DNA of 64,000 bases from Peloplasma aerotolerans (GTDB lineage: Bacteria > Bacillota_I > Bacilli_A > Acholeplasmatales > Acholeplasmataceae), in NCBI RefSeq assembly GCF_030012175.1, contig NZ_JASCXW010000005.1:1-64000 (forward strand), in the 5' to 3' direction. Shown piece by piece: positions 28,001-35,480 of the stretch. Under the pieces are notes generated by a model, which saw only the letters and a list, made by a program, of their open reading frames with translations, was not told the DNA's origin and ran no database searches. How positions within the stretch are numbered: position 1 is the stretch's first letter; each line of letters opens with the position of its first letter. Made by a program: the position numbers and the translations under genes.

Positions 28001-31000
28001 TTATACATCAGCATCAGGTATCGTTGGAAGAAATGATCGTTTAGAAAATTTAAGTTATACAACTCAAGGTACAAATCATAAGTATGCTAAAATATTGTTT
28101 AGTATTAACTATGGAGATGTTTATGCATATAGTGGTGTTGATGAATCAACATATACCATAACAAATGAGACGAGATCTAAAGCATCTGGTATTTTTGGTC
28201 AAGGTTTATTAAGTATCGTGAATGTGATTAATTATGGAGATACTTTCTCAAAATATTTAGCAGCTGGTATTTTTGGGTTTGTTGACTTCCCTAAGTTTGG
28301 TGAAATCGCTAAAACTCAAGTTTACTTAGCAAACGCAATCAATTATGGAAAAGTAAGAGCAATCACAAGTTATGATGGAACATTTAATATAGATATGACT
28401 TCATATCCTATGAGAACAAGCTATAATGCCTTTAGTTCATTTATCGGTAAATATCATACAGGAACATCATCATGGGAATTCTTATCTGTATCCTCTAGTG
28501 CATTATATCCTATTGACAATATAAACTTTGGGTACATCGTTAACTTTGATGATTTAGGCAATATGTTAGGCAATGCACCACAATTTACACTAGCCGATAA
28601 TTTAGCCGATAACGGTATAGGAAACTCAGATTTATTAGCTATTATCAATAAATTTTCAACTACAAATGATACAGACAGCTCAAAAGAACCATTTAAATTA
28701 TTTTATGTAGGTACACATCCAAAAGGTTCTAATTATGGTAAGGCTATTCATAGTTACTTATTAGATGAAACTAGTTTTGGAATTTTCAACACAAATTTTA
28801 TCCTAAAAACACCACCTGTATCATTTACTGGAACTGATCAGTATTTGAGAAACTATATATCATATGTACCGATTGATAAAGCAAATAGTGTTTTAATTGA
28901 TCAACTTGAATCGAATACAACACAGGAATACATGGGGCTTTATGTTTTAACCAGTAGTCGTGGAGTTGCAAATGGTATTTATATGCCTGACCATATGGAT
29001 CTAGAAGCTCTACATCCATATTATGGTGAAATCGAAGATACGACATGGTTAGGTGATACTAGTGATACAAACAGTGTTATCTATAAGTTGACGCACGGTA
29101 TGCGTCAAATTCAAGTGTCTTATGCAACAACGATTTATGATTTAGAAATCATGCAAGTTGATGAAAGTGGAAATCCAATTCAAAATGGGTTATCACTGCA
29201 AAAACCAATTATTGATGAACAAAGAGGTTTAATTACTTATTATTTACCTAGTAATGCACAAATATTAAACCATTTAACATCACAAACCAAATCGACCTAT
29301 AGTTTCGTTGAAGCATCTCAAGGTATGGAAGGTGTTAGAAAAGTACCTTATGTTTATGATGAAGCTTCGCAAACATGGAGTTATAAGTATGTTGGTGATT
29401 ATCAAAAAGTTGGATATTATTATGAAGAAATAGGTCCCTATCATTCAACTGGGACAGTCAATTTAACATTTTCTGTTGATCCTATATTGATTGAAAGTAA
29501 GAATTCAGAAAACTATGTGACAAACGCTACTTACACATATCAAACACAAGAAGCAGAATCTATATTGAATCAAGTCTTTAAACATTTACCACATTACCAA
29601 CGTTACGTTTCACATAACTTTTGGTGGACACAAACCGGACATACTGTCACTGGTATTTCAACAGTTCTTGGTAGCTATGGTGCATATAAAAGAGTTGTTG
29701 AACCTTATCCAGCATCAATTTATGGTGATGGAGTTTATGAGTATGTTGGACCCCATGAAGCCATCGTCACCTATATGCGTTCAGAATCAGAGACGATGAC
29801 AATTTTTGAAGATGCAGGTGTTTACTTTAAAGCAAGTACAGCAACAGGAAGTTACGTGATTGCTGATGGTGCATCACTTTTGAATAATGGAATGCCACAA
29901 TTAGAACTGATTACAATCCCTAAATCATTTGGTGCTTATGATGTGATTCATGATAGTACAAATGATGATTTAATTGATAGTTTAGAAAGTCATTATGGCA
30001 AAGTTAGAATTTATTCATCAAACTATGAATCAGCAGATCCACAAACATATCGCGATTATGACATTAGAATCATTCGTACAGCTGATCAAAGTTTAATAGA
30101 TATTGAGTCTTTACATGTTAATGGAATTGACGCAATACCGACAGTTACAGACTTTAGAGATATAACATCGACTGTTGATATCAATTTTATTTCTGATGGC
30201 TCAAATGGTGTTTTAAGTGTGCGCTATCAAACGATGAATATGGCTACGGGATATAATATTTTATCTTTGGTGTCGTTGTATGATGAAATCACATCAAATA
30301 TGATAGAATCAGATTTATATTTGCTTCATAAAGGTGTTGTAGAAAACACGAATGTCTTTAATAATTTGACAGGTGTATGGGGAAATGGTTATGTGACCTA
30401 TGATTTTGAAGTAACAGATTTACTTCCAAGTGGGTCTTATCGTTTAGAACTAGAGCTTGTTACTGGAGAAGTCGCAACCATATTTTTTGAAAAAATAGAG
30501 AGTTCTAACGGATTTATTGTTGAATTTAATTATCAAAATGAAGTGATTCATCCAGATGGTTTAATAGAAATTTCAATGATTCCTTATGGTATCTTTTATG
30601 ATGTATCTGATGCTAGAACTGAAATTGTCAATTTTTCTAACTTATCAAGTTTATCGAATATTGATTACTTAGACATAGAAAACAATATCCCTAGTTATTT
30701 AAATCATTTAGTAATTTCACCGTTTTCTACGCTTATTAGTATTGATTTATCGATTGCTCAAATTGGAGGATATAAATATCAATACGATATCCTATACACT
30801 ATTGAAGCAGAAGATGGTACTTTAAGTGGTTTCACACATCGTTTGTTAGAATATGATATCAATCCAAACCCGATTTATATTTATAATAATGGTGGGGAAG
30901 TTGATTTACCATTTGATGAACTCGTTATCGGATATATGGATGCTCCAACAGTACGTGTTGAATTTAATTTAACCAATGTTTATTTACCAGATACACAAAC

Positions 31001-32093
31001 ACTCAATGTATCATCATCCATGACACCAACAGATCAAACAATAGGTTATCCAGATGTCGATTTCTTTATAACTTATTTAGGTGGCATTGGTTATAGCGTT
31101 GACTTCAATCAAAACATGCCTTTAGGTTATTATGAGTTTAATTATGTCTATACATCTGAAGTTAGCCTATGGGGAGAGTTGCTATTATGGACATTTGAGT
31201 TTGAGGAAGTTACTGTTTTAAAAGTTAAGAATAGTGATAGTTTATTAAAAAATATCTTGTTTGTTTCAGACTCTATTTTCACAGGATTTAATACAATCGT
31301 GGATATTGCAGAAATGACAGTTGAAACGTATGTTGGTTACCTAGAAAACCCTGAAACAAGAAAAATGACTGTGCTACCTACAAAAGGTATCTATTATGGA
31401 GACTATGATCATTATCCGATTTATTGGATTGTTGGACAAGTTCAAAAAACAAATCTAACTGTATATCAACCATCATTTGAACTTCCAAATGGCGCAGTAA
31501 TTAGAAAAGTCGTTGACTTTATGAATGTTGGTATTGAATATCAATCTGAAGAGTTAACAGCAGATTTTTCTCCAGTTGGAGATATGCTCAACTATATTCT
31601 TTATCGTGTATATGCACATGATTTTGATGATTATCCTACACACTATACAGATTATTATGTAGCAGTTCAAGACATAACCAATAACATTAGATTTAACTTG
31701 ACAGTTGAAAATGATACGAATTATCCATTTAGTGAAATCTATATTAAAGTTAATGTTTGCCAAGTTGAAGTTGGATATACTGGTATATGTAGTCAAAAAG
31801 ATCGCATATTGGGTATGGGTGTATTCTCACATTATAATCAGTCAACTGAACAATTTGAAAATAATCAGTTCCAAACGACGATGTATGGAACATATGTTAT
31901 TGAAGCTGTACTTCCAAAAGGATTTACATTTACCCTAAGGGTTCAAGATGTTGAAGTTCCTGGTCGATCATTTTATTTAGAAGATTCATTGTTACCAAGA
32001 AAGTATTATATAACATTAACCATTATTGAAGATGGAACACCGATTCAATGGGGACAAGAAGAGATTATTGACTATGTTCCTAACAGTAATTAA
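25050..32093 (+). CDS. Giant secreted GLUG/beta-helix protein, copy A
   Basis: 2347 residues. An N-terminal hydrophobic segment (~5-27) is a signal peptide or anchor. Residues ~70-160 show the GLUG-domain lead-in: AYDLYKLSEL, LNYVLGNNIDYYD, then GTFDGQGFEISNLYF. Up to about residue 1130 there are many degenerate repeats of the type N-x-G-x-[IV] ... ASGI-x-G (VNLGHIKS, YNTGNIT, ANYGDIVS, INYGDVYA, INYGKVRA), expected to fold as a right-handed beta-helix. The C-terminal half is non-repetitive and beta-rich, with two cysteines in VCQVEVGYTGIC (~2236-2247). No LPxTG or C-terminal membrane segment exists. The start is the ATG at 25050 after GAGGTGAAA; an in-frame upstream start would overlap A8. 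Probable adhesin or fibre tip (inference). Confidence 0.78.
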   Translation: MTKTIVKKIVLLVFVVVSLFLFINSVGLSKIGAYDVQMFSPWKGNDLDFSHLEDIPFESSYQPFKTIIESTQEVNMNHYYVIEDAYDLYKLSELSLGEDKITYLSLNYVLGNNIDYYDTVLENINHRFHPIGFIEPFVGTFDGQGFEISNLYFQTILDEETYNNQYSGLRFFSMFSKVGIQGTIKNLGLINPIIIQPIEWGIMDHASALVGENYGHIENVYLIDTRMETAGFHVEGAFHVSGMISINQGTVSNAFIATPYVKSNAVVNLQSINVFMHQNYGIVTQSYYDQSIYGDINGLTNHVVGLSTEDFQDDAYFSNAWYFNDHYLGLTLQVYEESQASLNHTYPILQGLSYDQGVLQISNAIEFNYMNKLLVLSGFFRSRHYQVVKDIDMNQIARGAYRGASVGFNGEFSSALRTPQSSLYERSIDQGGDLNYHTVIGLKICHASEVGNFSSYAMFASLFGIVRNVNFVRFEITTNDLQTHTNKTKILIGTIAGQMNNGRIENVHILGDIDIISIQTSTTRIYAGGVIGEGSGTIKNVSTKGTITHGVQIYASKNNESSTAGIIAKSNGITIENLINSFDVMGMSYSNHVSSKHYVSGVIGYGKVNSLTKVVNLGHIKSHDVLGYMDTLYISGIIGLQMSQNNEIEKVYNQGSITTYMTNPMTLSLSGFGSVDGSLDASESTYLYRSLTNNGIISLNHPNGNQFTELELSEMDIKISSLIIADAVDASFYGLFNERSISLDLSLIDAYSSNLIISNSNKSSITQSYNTGNITLTSENTIVKENIRVSGNILGSNISMTHLRNEGNINVSFNNASLNNNGQLYVFGLFEDVSQDMTANDGFNGGDITISKAPSVDVYHDIWVSGIGYKHSNTNYMDEHHIDPTSIQITDITGSMNHFINDGDLSIVGDYHSSTRASGILLHNYGLLTKAINLGSIQNKNNLQVLNHEVESSGIVYMMIGAYAQVKDSANYGDIVSVSTTDQGYTSASGIVGRNDRLENLSYTTQGTNHKYAKILFSINYGDVYAYSGVDESTYTITNETRSKASGIFGQGLLSIVNVINYGDTFSKYLAAGIFGFVDFPKFGEIAKTQVYLANAINYGKVRAITSYDGTFNIDMTSYPMRTSYNAFSSFIGKYHTGTSSWEFLSVSSSALYPIDNINFGYIVNFDDLGNMLGNAPQFTLADNLADNGIGNSDLLAIINKFSTTNDTDSSKEPFKLFYVGTHPKGSNYGKAIHSYLLDETSFGIFNTNFILKTPPVSFTGTDQYLRNYISYVPIDKANSVLIDQLESNTTQEYMGLYVLTSSRGVANGIYMPDHMDLEALHPYYGEIEDTTWLGDTSDTNSVIYKLTHGMRQIQVSYATTIYDLEIMQVDESGNPIQNGLSLQKPIIDEQRGLITYYLPSNAQILNHLTSQTKSTYSFVEASQGMEGVRKVPYVYDEASQTWSYKYVGDYQKVGYYYEEIGPYHSTGTVNLTFSVDPILIESKNSENYVTNATYTYQTQEAESILNQVFKHLPHYQRYVSHNFWWTQTGHTVTGISTVLGSYGAYKRVVEPYPASIYGDGVYEYVGPHEAIVTYMRSESETMTIFEDAGVYFKASTATGSYVIADGASLLNNGMPQLELITIPKSFGAYDVIHDSTNDDLIDSLESHYGKVRIYSSNYESADPQTYRDYDIRIIRTADQSLIDIESLHVNGIDAIPTVTDFRDITSTVDINFISDGSNGVLSVRYQTMNMATGYNILSLVSLYDEITSNMIESDLYLLHKGVVENTNVFNNLTGVWGNGYVTYDFEVTDLLPSGSYRLELELVTGEVATIFFEKIESSNGFIVEFNYQNEVIHPDGLIEISMIPYGIFYDVSDARTEIVNFSNLSSLSNIDYLDIENNIPSYLNHLVISPFSTLISIDLSIAQIGGYKYQYDILYTIEAEDGTLSGFTHRLLEYDINPNPIYIYNNGGEVDLPFDELVIGYMDAPTVRVEFNLTNVYLPDTQTLNVSSSMTPTDQTIGYPDVDFFITYLGGIGYSVDFNQNMPLGYYEFNYVYTSEVSLWGELLLWTFEFEEVTVLKVKNSDSLLKNILFVSDSIFTGFNTIVDIAEMTVETYVGYLENPETRKMTVLPTKGIYYGDYDHYPIYWIVGQVQKTNLTVYQPSFELPNGAVIRKVVDFMNVGIEYQSEELTADFSPVGDMLNYILYRVYAHDFDDYPTHYTDYYVAVQDITNNIRFNLTVENDTNYPFSEIYIKVNVCQVEVGYTGICSQKDRILGMGVFSHYNQSTEQFENNQFQTTMYGTYVIEAVLPKGFTFTLRVQDVEVPGRSFYLEDSLLPRKYYITLTIIEDGTPIQWGQEEIIDYVPNSN

Positions 32094-32135
32094 TCCAATT
32101 TTCTTCCTAAAATAAAACAATAGAAATGATAAAAT

Positions 32136-32167
32136 GATAGGAATATTTCGGTATTTCTATCTTTTTT
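32136..32167 (+). terminator. Terminator after giant protein A
   Basis: Stem GATAGGAATAT-TTCG-GTATTTCTATC followed by six T residues, 43 bases behind the stop codon. It separates the transcripts of copies A and B. Confidence 0.82.
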
Positions 32168-32322
32168 ATGAAAAAAATAAAAAAAAATTTTTATAAATAT
32201 TTCTCTATTTTATGAAGATGATGAGAAAACCTTACATAAGTAAAGTTTCAAAATAGCGCAGATAAGGGTAAAAATTTAGAATCAAAATAAATAGAGTTCA
32301 AAAAGAAAATGAGTTAAAAGTA
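32168..32322 (+). other. AT-rich spacer between copies A and B
   Basis: Runs of A and T with no start codon followed by a credible reading frame; nothing recognisable before the promoter at 32323. Confidence 0.5.
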
Positions 32323-32351
32323 TTGACAGCGTTTGCAAAATGAAATATAAT
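32323..32351 (+). promoter_or_regulatory. Consensus sigma-A promoter of copy B with overlapping cre-like box
   Basis: TTGACA and TATAAT are both perfect and 17 bases apart, just ahead of the tandem riboswitches. The stretch TGACAGCGTTTGCA (32324-32337), which includes the -35, fits the catabolite-response (cre) pattern TGWAANCGNTNNCA with one mismatch. Binding of CcpA or another LacI-family repressor there would block transcription; this second point is inference. Confidence 0.85.
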
Positions 32352-32378
32352 TATGGCGAAATGAGTAATTTCATACAA

Positions 32379-32471
32379 ATGTAAAAGGCAAAACTAGGGA
32401 AACCTAGCGACGCAAAGCTATAGGGCCTTCAATGGTAGCCAGTTGTCATCTTAAATGACGCGGGCTTTTTT
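32379..32471 (+). promoter_or_regulatory. c-di-GMP-I (GEMM-I) riboswitch 1 with terminator
   Basis: Aptamer at 32379-32449 shows the conserved GEMM-I parts: GGCAAAACTAGG, a GAAA tetraloop in CTAGG-GAAA-CCTAG, ACGCAAAGCTATAGGGCC, and the receptor arm ending TGGTAGCCAGTTG. The 3' end of the aptamer, AGCCAGTTGTCAT, is also the 5' arm of a terminator (AGCC...GTCAT / ATGAC...GGCT, T tract at 32465-32471). The two folds exclude each other, so ligand binding should prevent termination, an ON switch (inference). Confidence 0.92.
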
Positions 32472-32513
32472 GTTTCTATTAATATAAGAAAAAAGCGCGA
32501 TAATTCAATAAAA

Positions 32514-32604
32514 ATGTAAAAGGCAAAACTAGGGAAACCTAGCGACGCAAAGCTATAGGGCCTTCAATGGTAGCCAGTTGTCATATCAATGACGCTGGCT
32601 TTTT
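32514..32604 (+). promoter_or_regulatory. c-di-GMP-I (GEMM-I) riboswitch 2 with terminator
   Basis: The aptamer (32514-32584) is identical to riboswitch 1 from the ATGTAAAAGGC start to the closing GTCAT. It has its own terminator of different, stronger sequence (AGCCAG...GTCAT / ATGAC...CTGGCT then TTTTT). RNA polymerase must pass both before reaching the first gene of copy B at 32646. Confidence 0.93.
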
Positions 32605-32645
32605 GTTTCTTAAAAAGTAAGTAAAAATAAAGGAAGTGATGAAGG

Positions 32646-33347
32646 ATGCGACTATCTACAGTTCTTGGCATTAGACGAATAAAGTTAAGAAATAGAATAT
32701 TCTCACTCGGAATCATCATCACTGGGATGCTATCATTAGTTTTTGGGGTTGTTACATTTTATGGACAAAATGCAGGTAACTTCGTCATGTCAGTTGATAC
32801 AGCAGCAAGACTTAGAGGTATTGTACTATCAACTGATCCAGAGTTTGAAACGAAATCAGCAAGATTAATGAGTGATCCAATCAATGAAGCAAGAGATATT
32901 ACATATGCATGGCTTAAATTAGATGAGATTACACAAACAAATGGGAATTATACAGATATAGATCACGATTATGTTGCCTATACCTTCTATCTGAAAAACG
33001 AAGGAATGGAAACAGTTGATCTTAACTACTATATAAGAATCACGGAGGTATATAACAACTTAGATCGTGGTATTCGCATATTGGTTATTGAAGATGGTGT
33101 AGAAACCATGTACATGAAAAGAGATACAATTAGTGGAAACTTCTACCCAGAATATATGCCAGAAGCTGAATACTTTCTAACAGATAATACAGTTATGAGA
33201 AAGATGATTGTTAACCTCAAACCAGAACAAGTCAAAAAATTTAGTATCGTTGTTTGGTTAGAAGGTAATGATCCAGATACAACAGATGATTTACTTGGTG
33301 GCATGATCAAGATGCAAATGAACTTCACGATTAATAGGCTAAACTAG
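32646..33347 (+). CDS. TasA/camelysin-like secreted or membrane-tethered protein B1
   Basis: 233 residues, the copy-B partner of A1. Basic start, one hydrophobic helix (~20-42), junction TFYGQNAGNFVMSVD, then a beta-rich part containing AYTFYLKNEGMETVDLNYYI and the terminal signature VWLEGNDPDTTDDLLGG (~203-219). It shares long stretches with A1, for example SARLM and the block around EARDITYAWLKLDE. First gene behind the two tandem c-di-GMP riboswitches, so its synthesis should follow c-di-GMP. ATG with GAAGTGATGAAGG in front. Function inferred only from family likeness: extracellular fibre component or anchor. Confidence 0.72.
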   Translation: MRLSTVLGIRRIKLRNRIFSLGIIITGMLSLVFGVVTFYGQNAGNFVMSVDTAARLRGIVLSTDPEFETKSARLMSDPINEARDITYAWLKLDEITQTNGNYTDIDHDYVAYTFYLKNEGMETVDLNYYIRITEVYNNLDRGIRILVIEDGVETMYMKRDTISGNFYPEYMPEAEYFLTDNTVMRKMIVNLKPEQVKKFSIVVWLEGNDPDTTDDLLGGMIKMQMNFTINRLN

Positions 33348-33356
33348 GTGATCATG

Positions 33357-34325
33357 ATGAGAAAAACGAAAAGAATTTATATTTCTCTTCTAGGTTTAGT
33401 TATTTCAATGTTTATTTTCGGTACTGTATCATATGCCTGGATTAGCTTAGCAACGATTAACAATATCGAAGGATTAACATTAACAGCATCATCAGGAAAC
33501 GAATTACAAATTTCTATAGACGGTATTGAGTTCTCAAATAGATTACCAACTGCAGTCTTAACAGAAATTTTTGAAGATATTAGATTAATTGATTTAACGA
33601 GTTTAGATGGTATCAACTTTGAATTAGGCGGATTAAGAGATTTTGAAGGCGTAATAGCAAATGAACACTATTTATCATTTGATTTATGGTTTAGGACAAT
33701 TAGACCTGAAAGAACGATTTACTTAATTAATAATGTCAATGATCAAGTAGATTTTAATACAGCTATTCAAGGAACTTACGTCGTATCTCAAGGTGTTAGT
33801 TGGAGAGCAGATCATTCATTTATCAACGGAGCAACCATGGATGATATCGTCGAAAAAGGTGATATTGGAATCTATCATGCTAGTGACGCGATTAGAATTT
33901 CAGTCATTGAATTAAATGATGATTTAAATCCTCTTGATCAAAGAGATGAAGAGGAGTTAAGAAGATTTATATATGACCCTTCTGAAAATCCAAGTAGAGG
34001 TTATGGTGTACCAATTGGCATGTTTAGTTACTTTGTACAAAAAACAAAATGGTATATCAAACTTCCAGACACATTTCCAGAAACAAGTTATAGATTGACA
34101 AAATTTGATACTCATAACCCTTATCAAGCTTTAGATAATGAATCATGGGTAGCAACACTTCAAGAAACTGATGAAGTAGATAACTTAGGAAGAACTTATT
34201 ATAAAGCAAAGATTAGAGTTAACATTTGGGTAGAAGGATGGGATGCAGATGCATTTGATGCAATCGATAAAGACACAGTCTTGATCCAACTACAATTTAA
34301 AGCGGCTGACAAAGCTATTGAATAA
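33357..34325 (+). CDS. SipW/TasA-type fibre protein B2
   Basis: Partner of A2. Signal segment ends in TVSYAWISLATINNIEG; the C-terminal signature is VNIWVEGWDADAFDAI (~289-304). Conserved inner blocks include FIYDPSENPSRGYG and NPYQALDNESWVATLQET. Several starts are possible: GTG at 33348 directly after the B1 stop, and ATGs at 33354 and 33357. I take the last, which is spaced best from AGGTG and gives an N-terminus (MRKTKRIYISLLG) of normal length, but the GTG would mirror the GTG start of A2. Product 322 residues. Predicted secreted. Confidence 0.7.
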   Translation: MRKTKRIYISLLGLVISMFIFGTVSYAWISLATINNIEGLTLTASSGNELQISIDGIEFSNRLPTAVLTEIFEDIRLIDLTSLDGINFELGGLRDFEGVIANEHYLSFDLWFRTIRPERTIYLINNVNDQVDFNTAIQGTYVVSQGVSWRADHSFINGATMDDIVEKGDIGIYHASDAIRISVIELNDDLNPLDQRDEEELRRFIYDPSENPSRGYGVPIGMFSYFVQKTKWYIKLPDTFPETSYRLTKFDTHNPYQALDNESWVATLQETDEVDNLGRTYYKAKIRVNIWVEGWDADAFDAIDKDTVLIQLQFKAADKAIE

Positions 34326-34327
34326 GG

Positions 34328-34348
34328 ATTAACTTAACGAAAGTTAAT
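34328..34348 (+). other. mRNA stem-loop upstream of B3
   Basis: Perfect stem ATTAACTT / AAGTTAAT with a five-base loop, followed by an A-rich leader and the ribosome site AAAGGAGACT of B3. Same position and layout as the stem-loop at 19521 in copy A. Confidence 0.55.
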
Positions 34349-34400
34349 AGAAATAAAAAAATAAAAGAAAAAATAGAGAAATAAAAGGAGACTAGAAAAA

Positions 34401-35339
34401 ATGAACAAAATTGCAAGAAAATTAGTATTATCGATTTTAACGGTCGTTCTCACAGTGATTGCACTGGGAACTACGACATTTGCGTGGTTTACGTTAACCA
34501 ATACAGCACAAGTACAACAATTCCAAGCACAAATTGTTGCTGATACCGGTATCGAGATTGCTATAGGTGTTCCAAATCCTGCAGAACCTAACTATGGATT
34601 AAACTGGGTTACTACACTTACAACTGCAGCTGTTAATCAATATATTTCAGATGCATATGGTGGAGCATTTAGATTTCAACATGTAACAACAACTGATGGT
34701 AGAAGTTTTAGAACTTTAGGTCTTGATGAGTTTGGTAATCCAATTACATCACAAGGTACCACTACTGGTATTCTTGTTCTTCCAATCCATTTTAGATCAG
34801 CATCATCAAATCAAATTAGATGGACGGGGGCTTCATTATCAAGCACTAAAGCAGATTGGATAGTTAACCAAACGTTTACTGATGAAACAGGAACACTTAT
34901 GAATGCTGGTAGTACAGTAGAAATTGATGCATCTGATTCTATGAGAATTTCAGTATTTGGTACTTTAAACGAACCTACTGGGATAGCACTTGCTTATGAA
35001 AAACCTGCTGGTGATCGTAATGTTACCAGTCAAACAGGTGACTTAACTAATGGTGGAATTGGTGTTAATGGAGCAATGAACTATTACTTTAGTTCTACAG
35101 CTTCTTTACCTGGTGGAGCTGATAATGTTCAACTAGTTCCAACATTAACTTCAATGGTAACTTCACCTCTAGTATTAGATATGGCTAGTGGATTTGCTGC
35201 AACAGCTGGTCAAGAATACTATGGTACAGTTAACGTTAGAGTATGGATCGAAGGTTGGGATGCAAATGCATACAACTCAATTCTTGATAGAGTAATTAAT
35301 GCATCATTAGTCTTTGAAGGCGATTACTTAGCACCTTAA
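34401..35339 (+). CDS. SipW/TasA-type fibre protein B3, candidate major subunit
   Basis: 312 residues, partner of A3 with an almost identical leader (LTVIALGTTTFAWFTLTN). The mature part is Thr/Gly/Ala-rich, has no cysteine visible to me, and ends in VRVWIEGWDANAYNSIL (~279-295). Strong ribosome site AAAAGGAGACTAG in an unstructured A-rich leader, a stem-loop on each side, and position ahead of the signal peptidase all match A3. Those signals imply a highly expressed structural protein (inference). Its expression depends on the tandem c-di-GMP riboswitches of this unit. Confidence 0.75.
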   Translation: MNKIARKLVLSILTVVLTVIALGTTTFAWFTLTNTAQVQQFQAQIVADTGIEIAIGVPNPAEPNYGLNWVTTLTTAAVNQYISDAYGGAFRFQHVTTTDGRSFRTLGLDEFGNPITSQGTTTGILVLPIHFRSASSNQIRWTGASLSSTKADWIVNQTFTDETGTLMNAGSTVEIDASDSMRISVFGTLNEPTGIALAYEKPAGDRNVTSQTGDLTNGGIGVNGAMNYYFSSTASLPGGADNVQLVPTLTSMVTSPLVLDMASGFAATAGQEYYGTVNVRVWIEGWDANAYNSILDRVINASLVFEGDYLAP

Positions 35340-35391
35340 TAATTAGTAATCATACATTTCAATAAATAGAGTTTAAAAATTATTCTAGTCG

Positions 35392-35427
35392 GGTAAGTAC
35401 AGCTTACAAAAATAAGTTGTACTTACC
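35392..35427 (+). other. Strong stem-loop between B3 and the signal peptidase gene
   Basis: GGTAAGTACAGCTTA-CAAAAA-TAAGTTGTACTTACC, a 15-pair stem with one G-U. As in copy A there is no T tract; both hairpins are followed by similar bases (CCATCTTG), the only obvious conserved part of this gap. Confidence 0.78.
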
Positions 35428-35480
35428 ATCCATCTTGGATAAAACTAGATCCATGTTTAAAAAACAATTGGGGAGTACAT

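Larger units (their letters stand above)
17828..32093 (+). repeat. Surface-fibre locus copy A (tandem paralogous block)
   Basis: Nine genes in one direction, ~14.3 kb, matched one to one and in the same order by genes of the following block at 32646-49693. The pairs are of nearly equal length (235/233, 325/322, 314/312, 233/221, 508/511, 254/250, 218/218, 227/227, 2347/2357 residues). They are clearly paralogous but diverged, the ATPase least. This is an old tandem duplication. Copy A lacks the DUF2357-like gene, the second signal peptidase and all riboswitches of copy B. Confidence 0.88.
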
